A stretch of 64,000 bases of DNA, taken from contig CM072525.1 of NCBI GenBank assembly GCA_036898135.1, positions 25,547,059 through 25,611,058 of the forward strand, written 5' to 3'. The notes beneath the pieces are model-generated. The model was not told the DNA's origin, made no database searches, and was given only the letters and a program-made list of their open reading frames with translations. This DNA is from Oncomelania hupensis. Taxonomy: Eukaryota; Mollusca; Gastropoda; Littorinimorpha; Pomatiopsidae. A program made the translations under genes and the position numbers. Shown in pieces: positions 57,276 through 64,000 of this stretch; position 1 is the stretch's first letter; each line of letters opens with the position of its first letter.

Positions 57276-57609
57276 AGAAGGCTGACTTCTGGCAGAAAGG
57301 GGTTGAACTGAATCTAAAAGGCAAACAGCTGACAGAGTACGTCAAGTCTCAAGAGAGAATATGGCGTGAAGAAAGAGAAATTAAACTGCAGCGTCAAAGG
57401 GAAGAAAGGGAAGAACAACGCAGGCGTGAAGAAATGGAAGAGAGACGACTTCAGTACCAGCTAGAGTTGGCGCGTATCGAAAACAATCAGCATGCGCCAA
57501 AAGTCGTCAGCGACCACATGGCTCCAAAATTGCCAGCGTTCGTCGACGGGAAGGACCAGATCGACAGTTATCTGACGAGGTTCGAAAGGTTCGCTGAAAG
57601 CTCTAACTG
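57276..57609 (+). pseudogene. D2 gag N-terminal part, start codon lost
   Basis: Corresponds to the gag start in D1, but the ATG is AAG here (57276-57278). Coiled-coil and APKLPAFVDGKDQID sequence follow up to SSN, where element C is inserted. The coiled-coil segment is shorter than in D1. Continues at 62747. Confidence 0.88.
57605..57609. repeat. Target duplication of element C (left)
   Basis: AACTG, repeated at 62747-62751. Confidence 0.94.
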
Positions 57610-58242
57610 TGTTACACTCTGTTCGATGATGGTGTTTTCTATCAGTATCTGATTCAGCCCCGATGCTTGAATTCCTGATAGTTGTGTAACTCAGATTCGT
57701 TTATTCACACAGCCCGTCCAAACAGCATACAATTCACAAAGTCGACGTATGAAGTTTTCCACTTTTATTCAGCGCACATCAACAACTGCATACAATTTTC
57801 AATTCAACTCAACAACTTTCACAGCAACTTTCCAAATCACTATCAACAACTTTTCTCTCTACAGCGACTCGGCTCACGATTAAATAACCTCTCTCTTTTC
57901 TGGAACGATTTGGTACGTGGTAGAAATGACGCACTGCCACCAATCGAACTAAAGATCGTCATCACTGACTTACGTCATTCACATTTTCTCTACTTCCGGG
58001 AACATTCACGACCTTCGATATCCATCCGGAAATTTCTATCAAGAGTAAACACGCAGATCCAGAAGATTCTCAAATAATATCGACTAACGCAAATTATCAA
58101 CGTTATACAAAGCCTCTCCTAACAACAATGCAAACTCAAATCAAAGGTAAATAAACACCATTATTGAATACTTTGCAAATCGAAACGATTAGATCTATCG
58201 TACACGTTTTAGACGTACTCCCATTCGCGTTTCAACGTAACA
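57610..58242 (-). repeat. 3' LTR of element C
   Basis: 633 bp. Followed on the plus strand by TAACCCCCCACT, the polypurine tract complement. Confidence 0.94.
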
Positions 58243-58497
58243 TAACCCCCCACTCAAGAAGAAATTTACCTAATTTCTTTCAATAACGTTGAAACGTAAT
58301 GCACAAACAAAATTCAGAATTAAAACTTACTTCAGACTGTCTCATTTACTGTCAATGTTCTCAGTTTATATACACAGAGTCCATGTTTTTCATCCGCAAG
58401 TCTTTCTGGATACTGTCAATGTTCACAATTTATTCACACAAGGTCAATGTTTCTCATCTGCAAGTCTGTTTAGATATTGCCAATGTTCTCCACACAG

Positions 58498-61400
58498 TCA
58501 ATGTTCTTTCAACCGCAAGGAAACGTCGCCCTCGTCAGTTGCGGTCGTCATCGGCCCAGGGTCAAAGACAGTGATCTCGTGGGCTTTCCTGGAGTCAGTG
58601 CATCCTCCGTTGTCTTCCTCTCCCGCCGGATGTCCGACGCAGTCGACGTTGTCAGCTCCCAGAATGCATTCGCTGGGTCTCACGGTCAGGTTGGCTTCTG
58701 CGGGACGGTGGAACAGCTCCCTCATGGTCTGCAGATGCTCCTTCCAGGTCTGGGTGTGGACTTCATGTTCGACCAAAGTCGTAGAGCCTAGGACATCGCT
58801 GAAGCTATGGGGAAATTCGCCCATAAGATCCTTGAGCTCCATCTTTTGACCTTCCGTCCACAGTTCTTTCAGGATGTGCATCGGCCCTCGGATGGTTCTT
58901 CCGTACAGCAGCTCGAACGGAGAAAAGCCGGTGGACTCCTGCGGTACTTCTCTGTAGGCGAAAAGTAGGGCGTTGATGTAGCGATGCCATTGTCTGGGCT
59001 GCTCGCTGCACAGTTTCTTCAAGGTGGACTTCAGCGTAGCATTGAACTTCTCGACGAGCCCGTTGCACATTGGATGGTAGGGTGTCGTAGTCAAATGCCG
59101 GATGCTCAGCAGTCGGTTGACCTCCTTCATGCAGTCAGAGACGAACTGCGTCCCGAGGTCTGTCAGAATTTCTTCAGGCACTCCAAGTCTACTGAACATG
59201 TCCACCAGTGCCTCTGCTACAGTTTCAGTGTCAATCTTCTTCAGTGGCACTGCTTCTGGGTACCGAGTCGCATAGTCCACTAAAGTCAGTACCCACCGAT
59301 GACCTTCTTCACTCGGAGGTCTTATTTCGCCGATTAAGTCTAAGGCCACCCTCTTGAAAGGTCGGTCGATCAGAGGCATCCTCTGCATAGGCACTTTCGG
59401 GACCCTTCCTCGAGGTATGGTCTTCTGGCAAATGTCACATGATCGGCAGAAACGGCTGACGTCCGCATGAAGTCCTGGCCAGTAGAACACCGCCTGGATT
59501 CTGTCTGACGTCTTCCTGATGCCTAGGTGACCTCCCATAATTGAGTCATGCGCTACTTCCATCACCTGGCGCCTTAAGGGTAATGGTACCAGTACTTGAC
59601 GTAGTGGTTTACCTCCGTTGACCCTCGGGTGCTGGAAGATTCTGTACAGGATCTTGGCCTTCACCACAAAATAGACCGTGCCATTGCCCTTGGTCACGTG
59701 GTCTTGGCGGTTCCTGTACTTGTTTAAAGTGCTATCAGCTTCCTGGAGCTGGATCAGCTTATCTCTGTCCACGATGGCAGCTTTGGAGTTGTCGGCGACC
59801 TTCAGTGGCGTAGACGTCTTGTCTCTCTTGGCCTGGGCCCTGGTTGTAACAGCACCGACGATCTCTGGTCGGCAGGGCTGAGCCGGAGTAACCACATTGT
59901 CCCGTAGCAGCTCTGTAATGTCTCCATCGGGAAATGGCAATGGATCCTCCTCCGCAACTTCGACGTGTTGAGTTGAGGCAGGACTCCACTCTGGATCGGG
60001 GTCGTCGGGTCGCCTCGCGCCGTCGATATTCCCGATCATCAAATCGTATAGCGGCTTCTTCAGGCAAACCGCTTCGACTTCGCCTACGTAGAAAGGGGTG
60101 TTGACATGAATCTTCGCAACTGGCGCTCTCACACATTTGCTGTCGGCCATAAGTGTCCATTTTGAATCGCCAGTGAACTGTTCTTTAGCGATTAGGTCTT
60201 CTCTGACGATGACCCCACTGCAGCCAGAGTCTCTTAAAACAGTCGCTTCATGATTTCCGACGCGTCCCTTAGAAACAGGCATGTTCTGGACGGTCACCGC
60301 TGCGCTGGCGACGACGGGGATGGATTTTCCGTTGGCAAGGAGAAGTTGGCCATCGGTCATGCACTCTTGCACGTCCGCAGGAGTAGCTATGCGCTTGGTC
60401 TCACTCGGAAGAATGACGCTCCCGCCGCACACTTGATGGTCAGATCTACTGGTTTGCCGTTGATTGGAGAACCGCCTCTGCCGGTTGCCCGCCGCTGAAT
60501 TGTCCGTACTGCTCCGCTGTCCGCTACTTTTGTTTTGAGGACAGTTAGCTGCTCTGTGGTCTGTAGCGTTGCAGGTGAAACAGCCTCTTGAATGCCCTTC
60601 CCTGGGAGGTGGCGTGGAGTCAGTGTATCTCTGGCTCCCCTGGATCTGGTTCCCATGGCTTCCAGTCTTCTGAAAATGTTTCGTCGCGCTGGGTGGCCCC
60701 AGGGTTTTCCCATGAGCGATGAGATATCTTTCAGCAGCCTCAGTCACATCTTTAAGCGTCTGCAGCTTTTGTTCTTCTAAGTGGGTCGCTAAGTCCTTGT
60801 GACAGGCATTGAGAAATTGTTCTTTCACAATCAGGTCATGGAGACTGTCGTAAGACTTCATTTCGCCTGATAACTCCACCTACTTGTGTAGATATGACGA
60901 CAGGCGCTCCACAAACTGCTTTGGCGTCTCGTCTGACTTAGGCCGGCATTCACGGAAGCGTTTACGGTAGCCCTTCTCTGTAAAGTTGTAGCACTGCAAC
61001 AGGGCCTCTTTCAAGACGTCGTAGTTTTTGGCGTCATCGTTCGACAGTCTGGTGTAAACTTCGAGAGCTTGCCCCGTCAGAAGTGCACTCAGTCGAATCG
61101 CCCAGTCTCGAGGTTGCCAATTGGAGCTTTCGGCGAACCTTTCGAATCTCGCCAGATAGCTGTCGATCTGGTCCTTCCCGTCGACGAAAGCTGGCAATTT
61201 TGGAGCCGTATGGTCGTTGGTGACTTGTGGCGCATGCTGATTGTTCTGGATACGCGCCAACTCTAGCTGGTACTGACGATCTCTTTCTTGCTGCTGCTGT
61301 TCAATTTCCAGACGCTTCAGTTCAAATTCTCTGTCTTCACGGCGACGCTGCTCTTCTAATTCTCGTTCTTCACGGCGACGCTGCTCTTCTAATTCTCGTT

Positions 61401-61554
61401 CTTCACGGCGACGCTGCTCTTCTAATTCTCTTTCTTCACGCCATCGCTGTTCTTCTCTTTCTTCGCGCAATATTCTCTCCTGGCATTTGACGTACTCCGT
61501 CAGCTGTTTGCCTTTTAGATTTAGTTCAACCCCTTTCTGCCAGAAGTCAGCCAT
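58498..61554 (-). pseudogene. Gag-protease-integrase of element C, one nonsense codon
   Basis: Starts at ATG 61552-61554. A single TAG (60880-60882) replaces the tryptophan of HKWVELSG; otherwise the frame is open for 224 plus 793 codons to 58498. It has the zinc knuckle CFTCNATDHRAANC, protease DSGCSG, integrase HHCC finger and DD35E core. The integrase C-terminal region is missing: KELW is joined in frame to TEGQKMELKD, removing about 155 residues present in A. The RT deletion junction EVH/TQTWKEH is identical to A and B. The gag coiled coil contains three tandem copies of an 11-residue EERELEEQRRR unit. Confidence 0.92.
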
Positions 61555-61560
61555 CTTGAT

Positions 61561-61690
61561 GCTTCTGGAAAGTTCTTTTCTGGAAAGTTCTTTTCTGGAA
61601 AGTTCTTTTTCTAGAAAGTTCTTGACTGTAGAGTTCTTTTTCTGGAAAGTTCTTGACTGTGCTGTACCTTTCTAGACTGTTCTAGAACAG
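61561..61690 (-). promoter_or_regulatory. HSE-like repeats in element C leader
   Basis: Three regular 15-bp AAGAACTTTCCAGAA units, two degenerate ones and GTTCTAGAAC, all within 140 bp upstream of the gag ATG. Confidence 0.55.
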
Positions 61691-62113
61691 CACGCTTTCT
61701 GCAGTAGCGCTGATGCTTGTCACTAGTCGCTTTCGCTGACGCAGGCCCCGCTGTCCTCGTCGTATGCGACGCTGCACCACGCTGGTGTTGATGTACACGC
61801 TCCTGTGCTGAAGTAGACGCGACGTCCGCTCGACGCTCGCTGTAACACTGGCGATGTAGCTCCGAGACTGTCCCTCGACGTAGTCCTGCGGCAGCCACGT
61901 AGTCCCGCTCTGTTGTTCGCTCACGAAGCAACTCTTCGGCGACTACACGCCCTTGCAGTCAACCCGAATCTATCGGATGTAGTCCCAGTATGTTGGCCCC
62001 TCTCGACGCAACTCGTTGGCGGCTACCCTCGATGACTGCCTCTCGTAACGTTGACTCGAGTTGTAGCAGTTGAACCCTTGGCTATGGCGTGAATCGCGGC
62101 TTGACCCCCAAAA

Positions 62114-62746
62114 TGTTACACTCTGTTCGATGATGGTGTTTTCTATCAGTATCTGATTCAGCCCCGATGCTTGAATTCCTGATAGTTGTGTAACTCAGAT
62201 TCGTTTATTCACACAGCCCGTCCAAACAGCATACAATTCACAAAGTCGACGTATGAAGTTTTCCACTTTTATTCAGCGCACATCAACAACTGCATACAAT
62301 TTTCAATTCAACTCAACAACTTTCACAGCAACTTTCCAAATCACTATCAACAACTTTTCTCTCTACAGCGACTCGGCTCACGATTAAATAACCTCTCTCT
62401 TTTCTGGAACGATTTGGTACGTGGTAGAAATGACGCACTGCCACCAATCGAACTAAAGATCGTCATCACTGACTTACGTCATTCACATTTTCTCTACTTC
62501 CGGGAACATTCACGACCTTCGATATCCATCCGGAAATTTCTATCAAGAGTAAACACGCAGATCCAGAAGATTCTCAAATAATATCGACTAACGCAAATTA
62601 TCAACGTTATACAAAGCCTCTCCTAACAACAATGCAAACTCAAATCAAAGGTAAATAAACACCATTATTGAATACTTTGCAAATCGAAACGATTAGATCT
62701 ATCGTACACGTTTTAGACGTACTCCCATTCGCGTTTCAACGTAACA
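62114..62746 (-). repeat. 5' LTR of element C
   Basis: 633 bp, identical by eye to the 3' LTR. Confidence 0.94.
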
Positions 62747-63215
62747 AACTGGCGACCTCAAGACTGGGCGATTCGACTAAGTGCACTTCTGACAGGGCAA
62801 GCACTCGAAGTTTACACCAGGCTGTCGAACAATGACGCCAAAAACTACGACATCTTAAAAGAGGCCCTATTGCATTGCTACCCTGAAGGGAGAAATGAGG
62901 AAGATGCTCAAAGGGATAGACAACGTCGTGTGTTACTGGGACGACCTGCTAGTCCACACCCACACCTGGGAAGAGCATCTGCAGACCTTGAGGGAGCTGT
63001 TTTACCGTCTCACAGAAGCCAACCTGACCGTGAGACCCAGCAAGTGCGTTCTGGGAGCTGACAACGTCGACTTCATCGGACATTCGATGGAAGAAGGTGA
63101 CAACGGAGAATGCACTGACTCCAGGAAAGACCACGAGATCACTGTCTTTGACCCTGGACCGATGACAGCCGTAACAGACGAGGGCGTCGTTTCCTTGCGG
63201 ATGAAAGAACATTGA
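62747..63215 (+). pseudogene. D2 gag remainder fused to RT 3' end
   Basis: Resumes gag at NWRPQDWAIRL; after KEALLHCY the sequence jumps, by a deletion of roughly 3 kb relative to D1, to an RT segment reading RKMLKGIDNVVCYWDDLLVH. This copy keeps the YWDD catalytic motif that D1 has lost. Then come TWEEHLQTLRELFYRL and the shared shortened 3' end with stop at 63213-63215. No protease, integrase or RNase H remains. Confidence 0.88.
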
Positions 63216-63409
63216 CTGTGTGAATGAACTGAGAACATTGGCAATATCCAGACAGACTTGAAGATGAAAACCATTGACTTTGTGTATGTAAACTGAGAAC
63301 ATTGACAGTATCCAAACAGACTGAAATAAGTTTTAATTCTGGACTTTGTGCATTACGTTTCAACGTTGTTGAAAGAAATTGGGAAAATTTCTTCCTGAGT
63401 GGGGGGTTA

Positions 63410-63797
63410 TGTTACGTTGAAACGCGAAGGATAGTATGTCTGAAACGCGCACGATAGATCTAATCGTTTCGCTTTGCAAAGTATGCAATAATAGAGTGTA
63501 CTGTATTTACCTTTGATTTGAGTTTGCATTCTTGTTAGAAGAAGCTTTGTATAACGTTGATAGTGGGTTGATAGTTGAGAATTGTAAAGTGAAAAGTGGA
63601 GAGTGAAAAGGCAACTGTATGCAGTTGTTGATGAACACTGAATAAAGTTTGAAAACTTCATATACGACTCTGTGCCTTGTGGCTGTTTGAACGGGTTGCG
63701 TGGATAAACGAATCTGAGCTACACTCATCAGTACTTCAGCATTGGGGCTGAATCAACTACTGATAAAGAAAAACACTACCATCGAACGAGTGTAACA
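63410..63797 (+). repeat. LTR3 of D
   Basis: 388 bp. Same length as LTR2 and shares the 5 bp missing from LTR1. Confidence 0.92.
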
Positions 63798-63802
63798 CAC
63801 TG

Positions 63803-64000
63803 AATGCACTCCACCAGCCGGTCACTTAACAATAAAGACATCCCACGCAAGGGACGCTGAGGCTATACTCTAATTTATCGAACCCCCGTTTACAAAAACA
63901 AAATAGAATACAAACATGATTATAAAATGTCAACAAAACACATACGTATAAAATGCCCACATTGCCAAATAATAACATCATAGGAAGCCCACCTGGCAGA
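63803..64000 (-). mobile_element. R560 copy 6, part 2 (window edge)
   Basis: Continues 51262-51411 after the composite: AATGCACTCCACCAGCCGG to CACCTGGCAG. Runs off the window. Confidence 0.85.

Larger units (their letters stand above)
57610..62746 (-). mobile_element. LTR retrotransposon C (RT-less), nested in D2
   Basis: A 5137-bp insertion with exact TSD AACTG and two 633-bp LTRs that read as identical (57610-58242 and 62114-62746). Internal order as in A. It interrupts the gag of D2 in opposite orientation. Removing it and one TSD copy restores the gag reading seen in D1, which fixes the boundaries. The identical LTRs mark it as the youngest insertion in the window. Confidence 0.95.
51412..63797 (+). 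mobile_element. Three-LTR tandem of family D with nested element C
   Basis: A 12386-bp block with one outer TSD (CACTG) inside an R560 copy. The order is LTR1 (51412-51794), internal D1 (51795-56360), LTR2 (56361-56748), internal D2 first part (56749-57609), element C in opposite orientation (57610-62746), D2 second part (62747-63409) and LTR3 (63410-63797). Because the single outer duplication flanks LTR1 and LTR3, D1 and D2 behave as one tandem unit. Such structures arise by unequal exchange or LTR recombination. Confidence 0.92.

Overview
This is a gene-poor, repeat-dense stretch of a eukaryotic nuclear genome, most likely from a marine mollusc and probably a gastropod. The call rests on RTE-like LINEs, tRNA- and 5S-derived SINEs, TTAGGG-type telomere-like blocks, abundant CA/GA/ATT microsatellites and Ty3/gypsy elements with an unusual domain order. 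No bacterial operons, rRNA operon or CRISPR array is present. The species is inferred, not seen.

The one host gene I can support is a five-exon carbohydrate sulfotransferase on the plus strand (coding 21904-28532; exons 21904-21979, 22529-22569, 25204-25644, 26558-26766, 27869-28532). All junctions have GT/AG sites, the frames agree, and the predicted protein is 476 aa with an N-terminal membrane anchor and both PAPS-binding motifs. Its introns hold microsatellites, a SINE, a short interspersed repeat and a LINE fragment.

The rest is mostly mobile DNA. From left to right: LINE fragment (1-664); SINEs, microsatellites and a 560-bp interspersed repeat (called R560 here); a solo LTR with TSD (5146-5764); three copies of a MITE-like element with a telomere-like core (6563-6840, 10731-11024, 11042-11307); two LINE copies (13332-15343); LTR element A (15873-21537, minus) just upstream of the sulfotransferase; the sulfotransferase gene; a large inverted repeat (29375-31110); a LINE fragment; a 32-bp minisatellite (about 32125-33345); a 5'-inverted LINE inside an AT-rich repeat (35347-36048); LTR element B (37226-42479, minus); a LINE patched with 73 bp of a gypsy gene (43540-44380); a second LTR family, F (45127 to about 49790, minus); and a 12.4-kb nested composite (51412-63797) in which a three-LTR tandem of family D (plus) is interrupted by element C (minus).

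The most notable system is the A/B/C/D family. Its pol has integrase upstream of reverse transcriptase, the order known from Gmr1-like Ty3/gypsy elements. A, B and C share one deletion junction that removes essentially all of RT and RNase H, yet they keep gag, protease and a DD35E integrase, have exact 5-bp target duplications, and in A and C have nearly identical or identical LTRs. They look like recently mobile, RT-less elements that use RT supplied in trans. Their 5' leaders carry tandem 15-bp repeats that match the heat-shock-element consensus nGAAnnTTCnnGAAn.
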